NCBI GenBank assembly: GCA_963575745.1
Contig: CAUYUJ010001435.1
Coordinates: 37,257-101,256, forward strand
From: Prorocentrum cordatum
Taxonomy: Eukaryota; Sar; Dinophyceae; Prorocentrales; Prorocentraceae
Direction: 5' to 3'
Length of the DNA: 64,000 nt
Positions 31,310 to 44,234 of this stretch are shown one piece after another (within the stretch, counting starts at the first letter, position 1; every line of letters starts with the position of its first letter). A program made the position numbers and the translations under genes. Under the pieces are notes generated by a model. The model searched no databases. It had not been told where the DNA came from and saw nothing but the letters and a program-made list of their open reading frames with translations.

Positions 31310-32370
31310 CCTATCGCCTATCCCACTTTGTTAAGAGGTCGCGATCTGGGGTCGCGAATATGGGGCGCGGATTTCAAAAGGAACTTTAATGATTCTCAGC
31401 GCGTCCCACGGCTCGGCCTGGGATTTTGCAATGATTTTTCAGACTACCTCAGGTTTCCAGGGTCCCGTCAGGACCCCAAGGCTTCCAAGGAATTTATTAG
31501 GTTTCCGAAGTGCGTCCAGCATCCTGACGATTTCGGAGGGGTCCTCGGGATGCCCTATGCTTCCTAAGAACCATGTGGATGCTTGCGAATTACAGCAGTT
31601 TTCCGACGTTCATGACTTCTCAGGATGCCCGCGGTGACGGAAGGAGCCCTGAAGAGCCTGATTGTTTCGGAATGTGTTGAACCTAAAGATCAAAATTCAG
31701 TCCGATACTTGTTCCAGTTACCCGCAGATGTTTGGGGGGGTCCGAAAAATCATTGCTTCCAAAGGGTTCAAGACAATTTCCTGTCGGTTCCTGAAGTTCC
31801 GCGAGGTTCGAAAAGGTCGTCGGGCTTGTCAGAATTCGTATAGCGCGTTTAAGATTATCACGGGTTCCTCGGTGTGTCCTCATGATCATAAAGAAAATCA
31901 TTTCCAAACCGCAGGATTTCTGAGGATTTGAATGGGTTCAAAATAATTTGTCTGCTCCCCCCAGGATTCTTGCGGGCACCTTTGGGTTCCGCGGGAGTCG
32001 CAATTATCCTTCGGGCAGCATGGCGCTGCCCGGGGGTTCCGACGGATTTGCGGAGGCTCCCTGAACATGATTCTTGATTATCATGATTTTTCTGGTGCCG
32101 AAAAATCTGCAGGCTGCTAAAGAAAACTTGAAGATTCTCAACGGAGTCTCGGAGACCTTTGAGGATTTGTGGCTTTCCCTATGCCCCTCCGAGAAGCCCG
32201 GGATATTTTCAGGAATTCCTGAGGACCCTCCGGTTTCGGGTGGAGATCACGATTTCACCGGGAAGCGCATTGTTCTTGCAGGGGCCTCCCGATTCCTTTG
32301 GCTTTCGATTCGTTTTGCAATTTTCCGACAGATGCCTATGACGTATGGATTCTTCAGGATTCTGACGGTT
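31310..32370 (+). other. No gene; degenerate short-period sequence
   Basis: Lower GC than its surroundings, rich in GGATTTC, GGTTCC and TTCCGA words, reminiscent of the 52.2 kb GATTCC repeat but too diverged to call units. Only short ORFs without pattern are present. Confidence 0.45.
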
Positions 32371-32399
32371 CCTCGGCGCGGCGACCCCCCCCCCGGGCG

Positions 32400-33060
32400 C
32401 TCGCTGGCGCGGCTGATCCCGCGACGGCGGAGCTCGCGGGCGCGGCCGCGCCCGCCGCGCCCCCTCCTGTCTAGCACGTGGGCGCGCCCCATTCCCGTGC
32501 CTGCCCGGCTGCGCACCACCCTGTCTAGCGCGCGGGCGCGGCCGCGCCCGCGTCCTCAGACTCTGAGCCTCAGACGCGCGGGCGCGGCGGGCCGCGTTCT
32601 CCAAGACGCGCGGGCGCGGGCGCGGCGAAGATGCCGGGGGCCAGGGGCGCGTGGCGCGGCGTGGCGGGGCGCCTTCAAATGCGCGGGCGCGCCCGGGCCG
32701 CCGTTCTCCAGGCATCCCGCGCGGCCGCGGGGGGATGTGTAAAACGCGCGGGCGCGCCCGAGCCGAGCGCTGTCAAACGCGCGCGCGCGCGGGCGGCTGT
32801 CCTCGGGCTCCCCGGCGCGGCCGCGGGGGGATTTGTAAAACGCGGGCGCGTCCGCGCAGAGCGTCGTCAAACGCGCGCGCGCGCGCGGGCGGCTGTCCTC
32901 GGGCCCCCCAGCGCGGCCGCGGGGGGATTTTTAAAGCGCGCGGGCGCGGCCGGGCCGAGCGTTTTCAAATGCGCGCGCGCGCGCGGGCGGCTGTCCTCGG
33001 GCCCCCCGGCGCGGCCGCGGGTGGATTTGTAAAACGCGCGGGCGCGCCCGTGCCGAGCGG
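32400..33060 (+). repeat. Extremely GC-rich ~108 bp tandem repeat
   Basis: Four to five units (best from about 32690) of CGCGCGGGCGGCTGTCCTCG, GGCGCGGCCGCGGGGGGAT and TTGTAAAACGCGCGGGCGCG blocks, with variable (CG)n runs. Confidence 0.8.
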
Positions 33061-33290
33061 CCGGGGTGGTCATGTTGGGCCCCCCCCCAACCTTGGGGAG
33101 GCCAGGTTGGGCCCCCCCCCAATCTTGGGGGTTGCCAGGTTGGGGGCCCCCCCAACCTTGGGGGGGGGGGGGCATGTTGGGGGTTCCCCCCAAACTTGGG
33201 AGGTGTCATGTTGGGGGCCCCCCCCAACCTTGAGGGGGTGCCAAGTTGGGGTCTCCCCCCAACCTTGGGGGTACCCTCCCCGGCCTCATC
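33060..33290 (+). repeat. ~33 bp minisatellite with C-runs
   Basis: Six to seven copies of GGTTGGGNCCCCCCCCAACC-type units, each pairing a GGTTGGG with a CCAACC(T) block, so each unit is itself dyad-symmetric. G/C homopolymers vary. Confidence 0.8.
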
Positions 33291-33510
33291 CTTGCTCTCG
33301 TCCGCCTCTCACATCCGCCTGCTGCTGCTGCTGTTGCTGCTACTCTTCATCCCCCTCCTTATCTTCCTCTGTTGGGAGGTGATGCGTTGTGAGGGTGCCC
33401 CCCAAATCTTGGATGTGTCGCGTCGGGGGCTGACCCACACCCAGGGGTGTAACACATTGTGCGTTGACCGTTGCCATTGTATGGATTGAGGTCGGTTTGA
33501 CCAGGACATT

Positions 33511-33526
33511 TGTTTGGTTTTGTCAG
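33511..33526 (+). promoter_or_regulatory. Candidate spliced-leader acceptor of the complete C5 methyltransferase
   Basis: TGTTTGGTTTTGTCAG ends 44 nt before the ATG at 33570. A T-rich tract and AG at this distance fit a dinoflagellate trans-splice acceptor. This is inference from position only. Confidence 0.4.
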
Positions 33527-33569
33527 GGCCGCCTGCGCACTATGGCGAGGCCCGCAATCACAGATCTAC

Positions 33570-35141
33570 ATGGCGAGTGCAGAGGGGAAGAGCGCAAGCA
33601 AGTCCGATCTCAATGAGTCATTCGACTGGGCGAACCACGCCTTCGCACGGCTGGACGCGGACGGTGGGCTCGACACTGCTCGGTTTAAGAACCTCTTCGG
33701 CAACCGTGTGATCAGGGCCAGCTCGGCCTTTTCTGGAATTGGGGCCCCTGACCTGGCAGAATCAATCATATCGAATACCATCCAGAAGCGGCTGATGGGA
33801 TCTTGTGGTCGTGAATGCAGTGGTACTAAGTTCATGCAGGCGTATGCAATCGAGAAGAGTGCGAAGTGTCAAGAGGAATTGCTCAACTCCCCACACTGCG
33901 CTCCAGACCACTTATTTGCCGACATCATCGACTTCATGCCGAGGCACATTCAAATCAAATGCGGCAAGCACAAGGGCACTGAGCTATCCGCGCAGGAGCT
34001 GAAGAATCTGATTCCAAAGTGTCAGCCTCTTCCCAAGGCGTGGTGCGTGAAGCGCGGTAACTTCTGCAAGATTCCCACCAGCGACTTCCACGTGGCGGGT
34101 TCCCCATGCTTGGACGACTCGTCTATGGGGAAGCAACGTCACAAAGATGGTCCTCAATCCAAAGTGTTTTACAGCTGGGTCAGTCTGATGCGCTGGCAGA
34201 GGCCGAAGGTGATCTTGCACGAAAGCGTTTTGAAGTTCGGGGACGCTGAGCTCCGGGAGCTGATGTCAGACCTTTACGTTGTAATTCGCGCAGTCGTTGA
34301 CCCCACGACGCTTGGCTGGCCCGCACATCGACCAAGACAGTACTGCGTGTTGGTCCTGAAGTCTTGGATCGTTGAGCAGATCCCCACACATGTTACTTCT
34401 GTGGACGCCTATGTCATCGAGAAGCTGAACTTCTGCAACAACCTACAGAGGTTCCTGTCCAGGAATATGTTCCCAGGATACACGCTCAAGGACTTCATGA
34501 TTGCATGCCAGTCGGAGCTGGACCAGTACCTCACTTGGATGTAGGGTCGCAAGTACGCACACAAACGTTATGAAGACGATGGGCTTGACAGGCCTCAGCA
34601 GTTCACTTTCGATACCGCGCTTACCAAGTCTGAGATGAGGCGTCGGGAAGACTACTATGCATGGTGGCCTCGCGAAACGGGCGACCTCAACCAGAACCCG
34701 CTTAACAGGCCTATCCATTCGACCAACGGCATTCTGAACACGATCATCAAGAGCACTGGCGTCCTCTGGCACCACGACTCTCATCGTCCACTGGTGCCTT
34801 CAGAGCTGGCAACCTCGATGGGCTTCCCAATCACGGCGGAGCACCAAGCCATCACTCTGTCCAATCATACCTTTTCTCGAGGTGTCCATGCTCCAGGTTG
34901 CCGCACTATCAGGTCTCAGACGACAGCGATTGGCAATAGCATGCATGTGAATGCTGTGGGTGGTTGCACTCTGATGATCATCGCGCTGCTTCCGAACCTC
35001 GGCACCCACACGCCAATCATTGAGTTTTCGTCTTCATCGCCAGGATCGCCTCGCAACAGGAAGCCCAAGCGGCCCCCGGCCAGTGCCTTTTCTCAAGCGT
35101 TCCAGGTGCTGGTGAAGAGCAAGCGGGTGAGGCGTGAGTAA
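33570..35141 (+). pseudogene. Cytosine-C5 DNA methyltransferase-like gene interrupted by one in-frame TAG (gene C)
   Basis: A single frame of 523 codons with one TAG at codon 325 (34542-34544). Motifs in order are AFSGIGAPD (I, residues 53-61), AIEKSAKCQEEL (II region), GSPC180 (IV, catalytic Cys), HE218SV (VI, where ENV is usual), HR254PR256QYCVLV (VIII) and, after the stop, SQTTAIG455N456SMHVNA (X). The stop lies between VIII and X. The frame continues without a break as GRKYAHKRYEDDGLDRPQQF, so the downstream half is clearly part of the same protein. No introns are seen. The product would methylate cytosine in DNA if full length were made. It is a recent nonsense pseudogene, a readthrough case or a sequencing error. 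The protein-like start is the ATG at 33570 rather than the upstream TTG. Confidence 0.75.
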
Positions 35142-36017
35142 GGGCCAGCAGTCGTAGGTCGTAGGTGTATCGTAGGCACTCCAGGATCATGTGTTTTTGA
35201 TTCCAGGGATTCCAGGGGTAACAGACACGATTGTTTTTAGAACACAACCGTTTCCTGACAGGTTATGTCGAAACCGTTTGCATGTCGGATGAGCCTAGCA
35301 AAAGCAAGGCAACCTAATTCCCATGTTTAGTTCAGAGGTGTGCAACACATCTCGTAGGAGCTCGATCGCAGGGAGAGGTCGGAGCATAGCTTGAGAAGCC
35401 CACTGCCCGACAGTGAACATTAAAACTGTTGTCGCATCCCCATGTTCCCCCTTACTTAGCGTTGCTGCGGCACACCTCTTGACTGAGAAGGACAACGTCC
35501 AAGGCGCGAAGGTGATCGCGCGTCGCTGCTCGCGACATGGGTCAAAGACAGCTCTTCTCCAGGGGTTGGCGATCCGGCGGGGGCGCCATGATGATCGCGC
35601 GTCGCGCAGCTAAGTGATGTGTGAGCTAGGTTGAGTTGGGGGATACTTGTTGAAGGTTCGTGGTCCGTTCTGGTGCTGGCAGCTGTTTTAGCTTACACCG
35701 TTTTAGTTTTGTTCTCCGGGCCTCCTACTGTACATCAGCCCAGTCTTCCAGATGGGCGAAGATGGTGCATCGCCGAGCCGCGGGAAGCGCTCATGTTCTC
35801 GATCCCGCTCGCCTCGTGGCCTTGGTGGCGACGCCTTGCAAACGAACTCCTCCTCCTCCTGGTCCTTCCTCCTCCTCCTCCTCCTTCTCCTCTTCCCCCC
35901 ATCCTCCTCCTCTCCTCGTCCTGTGTCCTGTCCCACATTTTTGTAGCATGCTCCCTAGGTGGTGAGGCCAGGGCAAGCTCGGCCGATGGCATCTTGAGCG
36001 CTAGTCAGATTATCGCC
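35142..36017 (+). other. Intergenic region before gene D
   Basis: No gene is seen. A pyrimidine-rich stretch (35845-35940) ends in ACATTTTTGTAG (about 35946) and CTCCCTAG (about 35960), plausible spliced-leader acceptors for the gene starting at 36018. The open frame upstream of 36018 is a translation of that tract. Confidence 0.45.
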
Positions 36018-39000
36018 ATGGTCTCGTCTGATCCCGGCGCAGGGGACAAGAAGGAGCTCGAGTCGTTCCTGAAGGATGCTGGGTCCCCCTACGACCGCTT
36101 CGACAACGCAGTGGAGTCGGTCACGATCCGCTACCCGACGGCCAAGGGCGCCGTCTTGAACAGGAAGCTGCGCGAGACCTACGGCCGCCCTGGACAATAT
36201 AATCTGCCGTTCTTCCTCCCAAGTGGCAAACGGATGCTGTGGAGGCATCCGCTGAATGATAGGAGCGAGAAAGATACTAGAGACACGTATTGCGAGGACA
36301 TCAAGCGAGACGGCGTCATCGAGGGCGGCAGGTCCGAGTGCATTGCGATCATCAAGGTCGTGAACAACGAACCTCGGGCTTACTTCCTAGCAGGGGCGAC
36401 TCTGATGGAAGCAGCATATCAAGCTTTCGAAGAGGCCCCTGACAATGTGCAGGTGCAGTTTACGAAATCTATGGGGATGCCCAATGTGTGTATATTCGAC
36501 AGCAGGACGCCTGACGACGTCTCTCGCCACTACATTGACCTGCAGAACGAAAGGAATCGCCAGGGGAATTGTCGCGGTCACATCGAGATGTACAATGACG
36601 CGCAGATGATTTCAAAGAACTGGGAAGCCAAATGCAAACAGGAGGCTCAGGAGCGAAAGAAGCAGAAGAAGGAGCAGCAGGAGAAGAAGGAGAACATCGA
36701 GGCAGTCACAGGTGACGACGATAATAAGAAGAAAGTACCTTCAGTCGAAACCCGATACCGCTTGTACGTCACCCAGACTTACCCGTTGAAGTTTCCGAAG
36801 TACGAGCCTTACTGCGACGCGAAGGAGGGTATAAAGAAGATGAAGACAATGGGTGTGTGGGACGACTACAAGACCTACTGCCGCACGTTCTGCAAATATA
36901 CAGATCAAGGCTTCCACGGCCGAAAAGTCTTGTTTATCAACAATGAGGTGTGCAAGCTTCTGATAGACCATGAATCGTTATGGTCAGCGTGTCTGCCTCT
37001 TCTGAAGTTGGCTGTCCCGACGACTGATGGCAAGCCGTGGCTTCTGCGTGACGCTGCCCATGCAAAGGTCCTGCCGTGCCGCCTGCTCCCATTGAGAGAG
37101 ACGAATGCGTTCCAGCTCAGCATTGCCCCCTCCCAGCAGACGAACAGCGCAGTGTTTGCGACGAGGAAGCAGGAGAATGCAGATAACCAAAAGAAGAGGG
37201 CCAAGTCTAAGCAGCCCCAGGCATCAGAGCAGAGATCAGCGACGGTCATGGACAAGGACGGCGGCGTCAGGACTGCGTTCTTGCTGGATGATATGCTCAC
37301 GTCAATCAAAGTAGGCATCCAGGGAGTCAAAGCACCAGACGAGGAGTTCGTCGACAAAGCTTTGGAGTGGTGCTTGACATTCGCACTCAGTGATAAGACC
37401 CAGGGGATCGTTCTTGATATCGGCAAGGCCCCAACTACCAAGCATAAGAGGTTCACGTCATGGACTGCGCTACGAAAAGTGATAAAGAAGAAACTTGTCG
37501 ATCACCACTCTGGCTATGAACGCGACGGCGACAAAGCTGAGGCTGAGGAAGATCCAGATTTACAAGGTGATGAAGATGCAGATGTCGAACAAGAAGAAGC
37601 CGAGCTTCCCGTCCAAGGTGGAGATGACAGCGGATCGACTCTCAATGTGGTCGGGGTCCTTCAGAAATTCCCACGGGTAGCAAGTCGGACGGCGGTCTTC
37701 TTGAAGGAGAATCCACCAAAAGGGGCGATCCAGATGGCTTTGAAATCGCACGATGCCCTTAACCGTATCAGAGTGTTCCTTTGGAGGGAGATGCCGCATA
37801 AGCTTTCTGTAAGGTCTGAAAGTGCTGAATCCGCCATGGCGGACATCATCGTGCCCACGCTGCAGTTGAAGATCTTCGAGGAGGTACCTCCAGAGACGAT
37901 CCAGCTCGCGCGCAATGTCTACAGAGAGGTCGGAAGAGAGGATTGGAGGAGGCCCGACTGGTACAAGTCTTTCGGCCCGAAGGCATCCGGGCTCAAGGAT
38001 CTGTGGGATGACTGCGAACGCCTTGAGGCGCACCCGCAGTTCCGAACCCTGTGCATGAAGCACTGCATGACGGAGTTGCTTGAGCTCGTAGCGGACAAGG
38101 AGTTCAATATCACTGATTTTGAAGATTTTGCATCGTACACCGAGTCACTTATCAATATTTGCAGGTGCGGTGAGAAGTTCTTGACGACGAGCCTGGCAGA
38201 CATCGCCGTTTTGGACGCAAACAAGAACAAAGCCGATGATTGGATACAATTCTGGACTCGAGTCTTGAAGAAGGGTACTCAGCCCAGTTCTGGCCATATG
38301 CAAAGACGCGACGATCATGAGTGGGAGGAGCTGCAGAAACAGTGGACCTCATCAATTAGCAGGCAGAAGGTCGAGGAACTTCGCGAGCTATTATCGGCCC
38401 AGCGTGGCGTACCACTGGAAGATCTCAAGAGGACTCTGAAGGACAATATCGTGAAGGAGCTCGTCGCAGACAAGCTGGTATGCGAGAAGAGGGCAGAGGA
38501 CAACTTGGCTAACGAGTGGGGGAAGTTGAAGAACGGCGCCCCCGAGTCGCTGACTAATGGCGTGGACGCGGACGGCGTGGACGTGCCCTTGGAGGGCCAG
38601 GCTCCAGATGATGGAGGCGACGGCGGCGACGCTGGCGACGCCAACATGATCAAGTTCAACACGCAGCTGGACTCACACGTGCTGGCTCAATGGAACGCTG
38701 GAGTCTATGCAAGCATAGTTCAGTCTTGGATGCTCTGTCAACTTACATCAGGTGAATACAGTGACAAGGGGTTTGACAACATCGTCTACAAGATGCCTGT
38801 CAAGACTGACGCCATGGGAAAGCCGATCACGCGTTTGTATTGCCGCCCTGAAGGGGCCGACGCGGTGAAGTTCTTCTTCATGGGGCGGGTCTCCGCAAGT
38901 ATGAATGGCCAGTCTCTTGGATCCAAGATCTTCGTTGACGCAGGGCCTGTCGATCACTGCCAGACTCATCGCTACTTCGTCATGCCAGTGCAATCGACCA

Positions 39001-39897
39001 TCGTCCCCAACACCCCGACGCCAGCCTGTGCATGGATGGTTCGAGCCGTGGGGGCGCCGACTGATGACGACGCAGATGAGAACACGAAGGCCAAGGAGGA
39101 TCCTCCTACAATGAAGTTCGAGTACGTGGACGTTACATTGAACGACTGCTGCAATGGGAGCAAGAAGATCCCCGACATCAGCGTGACCTTGACCTACCTG
39201 GTCATCGATCGCAGCTTCTATGCGGATCCTGACGGCAACGAGGAGTTCGAGCTGAAGCGCCCGTGCTTACCCTGCGAGGTGGTCCTCCTCCTCCTCCTTC
39301 CTCCTCCTCCTTCTCCTCCTCCTCCCCCCTACCTGATTACCTACCAGGCCACCCCAACCCAACCCGAAGACCCGAATTTCGGGTTGGGGGGGGTATGGGC
39401 TCCATATGTGTTTTTTCGATGTTCCCGGACCCCCCCCCCCCACTAGAAATCGATGGTAAATCTGAGCCTTCGGGTTGGGTTGGGGTGGTTTGGCGGGTGG
39501 TGACTACCAGCGGCAATGCAGGGCGCCGACAGGCGATCTTCCCAGGCCCGTGCCGTGCCCGGTGCCCCGCGCATCGAAGCCGAACTGCTGCCGAGGGGCC
39601 GAGGTCGCTCGCTCGCTCGCCCCTCCTCCCTCCTCCTCCTCCTCCTCCTCCTCCTGCTCCCTTCTCCTCCTCGATCCTACCTTCCCCTCTACCTTCTCCT
39701 CCTACCTTCTCCTCTTCCTCCTCCGCCCTCCTCCTCAAACCTCGCCCCTCAAAAACTCATCTTCTAAACCCTCTCTCTGACAGGTGGCGGCGAACAAGCT
39801 GAAGCTCGAGCGCAAGCGGGAGCGGGAGAGGAAGGCCGCGCTCGAGAACTCGGAGGAGGGCATCCTGCGCAAAATCGGCAGGCACCTTCTGAAGTAG
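36018..39897 (+). CDS. Large hypothetical protein, two exons (gene D)
   Basis: I start it at the ATG in GCCATGGTC (36018), because upstream codons translate a polypyrimidine tract. Exon 1 (36018-39278, 1087 codons) has no stop. A Lys/Glu coiled-coil-like run (AQERKKQKKEQQEKKENI) lies at about residues 210-230, a basic linker near 385-410 and an acidic stretch (EEDPDLQGDEDADVEQEEAE) near 510-530. A C-terminal region of mixed composition follows. The exon ends GAG|GT. Exon 2 (39784-39897) adds 37 codons ([20 protein letters not shown] to GRHLLK) and a TAG. No domain I know is recognised. It lies about 0.9 kb behind a C5 methyltransferase on the same strand; whether they are functionally linked is unknown. 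Confidence 0.6.
39279..39783 (+). other. 505 nt introner-like intron of gene D
   Basis: GT at 39279-39280 and AG at 39782-39783 give a phase 0 intron. The 6 bp direct repeat AGGTGG lies at both junctions (39277-39282 and 39782-39787). The interior is CCT-rich with T/C tracts near the 3' end. Reading through it gives only Leu/Pro runs, while splicing joins two highly charged coding segments. Confidence 0.6.
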
Positions 39898-41261
39898 GCC
39901 CCAGAGGTGGGGCCCAGCACCTGCGCCCGTGCACGACGCGAGTGGAGGAGTAGGAGGAGGAGTAGGAGGAGGAGAAGGGGAGGAGAAGAAGGAGATAGGT
40001 AGAAGAAGAGAAGGAGGAAGTGTGCATGTGCGTCATGTGCGTAGGTGCGCTCACAGTCTCACAGTGTGCGCGCTTCGTATTGCGGTCAATTTGATGCCGT
40101 TGCAATTGACCGCGCGCTCGGGAGAGGCGCGAGGCCTCGCATGCTGAAACAGATCTTGCGGCGAACGAACGCCGCGTGTACGCCAGCGTTGGAGCGAGAT
40201 CATCCATCTCAATCCTCCTCCTCCTCCTCCTCCTCCTCCTCCTCTTCCTCCTCTTCTTCCTCCTCCTCCTCCTCCTCCTCCCCCTCCTCCTCCTCCTCCT
40301 CCTCCTCCTCCTCCGATCGTCGACCGTCGTTGGGTCGCTGGCGCCGTCGACTTGCGGGCGGTTCTTGCCGCCGGAGGCCGGAGGATGAGGATCGGGGGTG
40401 GACAGAACCCCCAACAGTGACGCGTCAATTAGTGAATTGTCCGTTTTCGGTTCTCGAGAGGGCACCGTGGCCGTTATTTTCCAGGCTTGCGCCCGCCAGG
40501 TTTGGGCCCCAGGTCGTTTTCACTAAACCGCGTTTTACTAAATGGGGGTCTGTCCATCCCCGAGAGGATGAGGGTGGGGAAAAGGAGGAGGAGGAGGAGG
40601 AGGAGGAGGAGGATGAGGAAAAGAAGAGCGAGGAGGAGGAGGAGGAAGAGGAGGATGAGGAAAAGAAGAGCGAAGAGGATGAGGAATAGAAAAGCGAAGA
40701 GGAGGAGGAGGAAGAGGAGGAGGGGGGGGAGGAAGAGGAGGAGGAGGAGGAGGAACAGAAGAGTGAAGAGTAGAAACACGACGGCTGGGCTAACGCCTGC
40801 TCCTCCTCACCCGCCTCCCAGGAAGGGGGGGGGGAACGCTCGCCGCGCCGCTGGCCGTTCGCCACTACTGGGAAGGCCGCGACGCACGAGGCGCGATTAT
40901 TTGCTCTCTCTGCGCTCCCCTCGTCAGATGTCCGCGCCCATTCTCGGTGCCCCGTCGTTTTTTTTTTTTTTTTTTTTTTTGCCACTTGGCCTCGGGGCCC
41001 GGGGAATTTCGCGAACTCTGATCGCGGCCCCCGGGGTGGCCCCTTCAAAAAAACGAAAATCACCCCGCCCAGCAACAGGAAAACACAACGAGGTTGCGTT
41101 TACAAGTATGACCCCTCCAAAAAAGGAAAGGAAACGTTACTCGGCCATTGGAAATCAACAAAGAAAAACACTACAGCTGAATACAAGCAAAAACAAAAAA
41201 AGAAAACGGCGCAGCGCAACAAGGAGATCTTCTCTCCTTCTGAGGCCCCAACGCTAGGCTA
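39898..41261 (+). other. Low-complexity intergenic region
   Basis: Contains GGA-rich (39940-40015), CCT-rich (40210-40315) and GAG-rich (40575-40760) tracts and a T22 run (about 40959-40980). A lower-GC, A-rich patch at 41085-41210 precedes the 3' end of the minus-strand gene E. No gene is supported; ORFs are translations of the microsatellites. Confidence 0.5.
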
Positions 41262-42383
<1,122 letters not shown>

Positions 42384-42904
42384 CTGTGGGGGGATGGGCG
42401 GGGGGGCGGGGCGCGCGGAGCAGAGTGCGGGTCGAGGAAGAGGAGGGGGGCGCACCGCCGAATCGCAAGCAAAACAAAGTAAGATGCCGATGCCCATAAT
42501 CTCGGGAGGGGGCCTCGAAGCTCGCAATCAAATGTGAAGGGCGATGAGGAATAAACATAACAGAGGGGAACAGCGGCAGCAGCGCTAGATGTGGGCGGGG
42601 CAGAGGCTCGAGGAGGATCAGGGGCAGCAGCAGCGGCGCTGGATCTCGGATTCGAGCTCCATATTTCCAGCTGCCGCAGGGGTCGGGGCTGCGCTGTCCG
42701 TGGCCGTAGGGCTCGGGGCCGCGCTGCCCGCGGGTGCTGTCGTGGATCTCTGCGCCGTCGTCGCTGGAGTCGCCGTCCCTGCCGAATGCGGCGTCGCCGC
42801 AGCAGCCTGCGGCGCGAACCCTATTTCGGCGCTATACATTTCCCCCCGCTGCTGACTCTCACCGCTTCTCCCCTCTATCCCTTCATCCATCAACCCCCTG
42901 TGAT
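42384..42904 (-). other. Probable intron of gene E
   Basis: Lies between two minus-strand coding segments and ends (minus strand) in a pyrimidine-rich CCCCCCCGCCCATCCCCCCACAG acceptor. Plus-strand ORFs (42589-42941) are GC-rich without recognisable content. Confidence 0.4.
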
Positions 42905-43540
42905 CCTCGACCCCCCTGGCTTTCTGGCGGCAGCCTCTTGACCGCGCACTTCGGCCGTCTTCTGCATATTTTTCTTCTTCTTATTCTTATTCTTCTTGCC
43001 CTCTTCATTGTCTTCGCCTTCTTTGGGTTCGCCTTCTCTCTCCTTCCTTCTTTTCTTCTTCCTTCCTCTCGTCGCCGTCTGGGGCCTCCTTGCGCCTTCT
43101 CCTACGCCTCTTCTTTTTTCCTTCCCCATTCGCATCGCTCCCTTCCTCATTGGACTCACCGGCCTTGCCCTTGGAGGTATCATCAGGGATGCGACCTCCT
43201 CCCAGGCCCCCCCCCCCCACCGTGCATATGCGCCAGAAGCAGCGCATCCGACAAGCTGTCCTCAGATCCCCTGAGTTTCCAGTTTCGTTTCTTCGGTGGC
43301 TCGGGGTCGCGAGCTGGCGGCGGGGCGCCGTCGCGCGCGAACCTCTCTGGGTCTTCACCCTCGCGTGCGTTGGCCTTTCTCTTCGCCTGAATCCATCCGA
43401 TCGGGGCCGCGACAGGCGAAGGCTGGTGGCCATCACTCGGGGCCTCGCCATCTTTCGGCTTCTCGGGCGAGTCTTCCACCTCCAGCACCACTGTTTCCTT
43501 TTCTTGCTCCTGCGCCGCTGGACCCCGCTCTCTCGCCACT
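42905..43540 (-). CDS. Gene E, charged middle exon(s) with homopolymer frame changes
   Basis: Minus-strand segments in order are EQEKETVVLEVEDSPEKPKD, APIGWIQAKRKANAREGEDP, PPKKRNWKLRGSEDSLSDAL and LLAHMHG. A G-run (plus-strand C-run about 43207-43219) then changes the frame. DDTSKGKAGESNEEGSDANG and KKKRRRRRRKEAPDGDERKE follow, and a further purine-rich frame change leads to EGEDNEEGKKNKNKKKKNMQ and KTAEVRGQEAAARKPGG. The region is very Lys/Glu-rich and probably nuclear (inference from the basic clusters). Alternating frames at homopolymers suggest indels, real or from assembly. Confidence 0.4.
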
Positions 43541-43679
43541 CCGCTCTCCCATCTTCCCCACCCCTATCGTTTTCCTTGCCTTTCCAGCAATCCACCTCGC
43601 ATCCCCCCCCCCCCACCTCGCCCGCGCTGCCGCCCGAACCCGCAAACTGGTGACAAGGGAGAGGTGCAACGCGGAGGGT

Positions 43680-43855
43680 GGGCCGTCCTCTTCTTCTTGA
43701 ATGCGCTGCGCCATCGCGAAGTCGTCCATCTCCATCGCCATATTCTGCGACGCCCTCACATGCTCCTCGAGCATATCTGGTGGGACGTCGGCCAGGGTCA
43801 AGAACCCTTGATGCTGGGATTCCTGCTGGGTCTGGGAGCCCTCGGGAGCCACCTC
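43680..43855 (-). CDS. Gene E, short exon
   Basis: The minus-strand frame reads APEGSQTQQESQHQGFLTLA, DVPPDMLEEHVRASQNMAME and MDDFAMAQRIQEEEDGP. This is clean, non-repetitive protein sequence between low-complexity flanks. The 5' side has GGCGAG|GTGGC; boundaries are approximate. The function is unknown. Confidence 0.45.
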
Positions 43856-44189
43856 GCCGTCCGCCAGCGTCCTCCCTTCTGGGGGGCGCTTCTTCCGCCA
43901 ACGCGCCGCTGGCGTCCTGGTGGATTCGTCTCATTCTCACGCCTATCCTCGTTCTCCGCTGTGTCACCCTACCTCTTGCCATGCCCCTTCCTCCACCTCC
44001 CGATTTTCTTCGTCTAGTCGTCGTCATCCGTGCGTTGCCATCTTCTCTGTCCTTATCACATCCGATTGCACTTTTACCTGATCCCCCGCGTCCTAGAACG
44101 CTCTCGCGCGCGGCTCCCTGCAGGCGCCAGGAGCGCGCCCGATTGCCAAACCGTTGCTGGAATCTTAAGGCGGCGAGGCGGCGGGCGTA

Positions 44190-44234
<45 letters not shown>

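Noticed and set aside
33570-39897. Methyltransferase gene C and gene D as one fused gene
   Set aside because: Gene C ends with its own TAA at 35139 after motif X, and a pyrimidine-rich acceptor precedes the ATG of gene D. No splice path joining them was seen.
40959-40980. T22 run as the poly(A) tail of a minus-strand retrocopy
   Set aside because: The minus-strand sequence upstream of the tail has no recognisable gene and no target duplication was seen.
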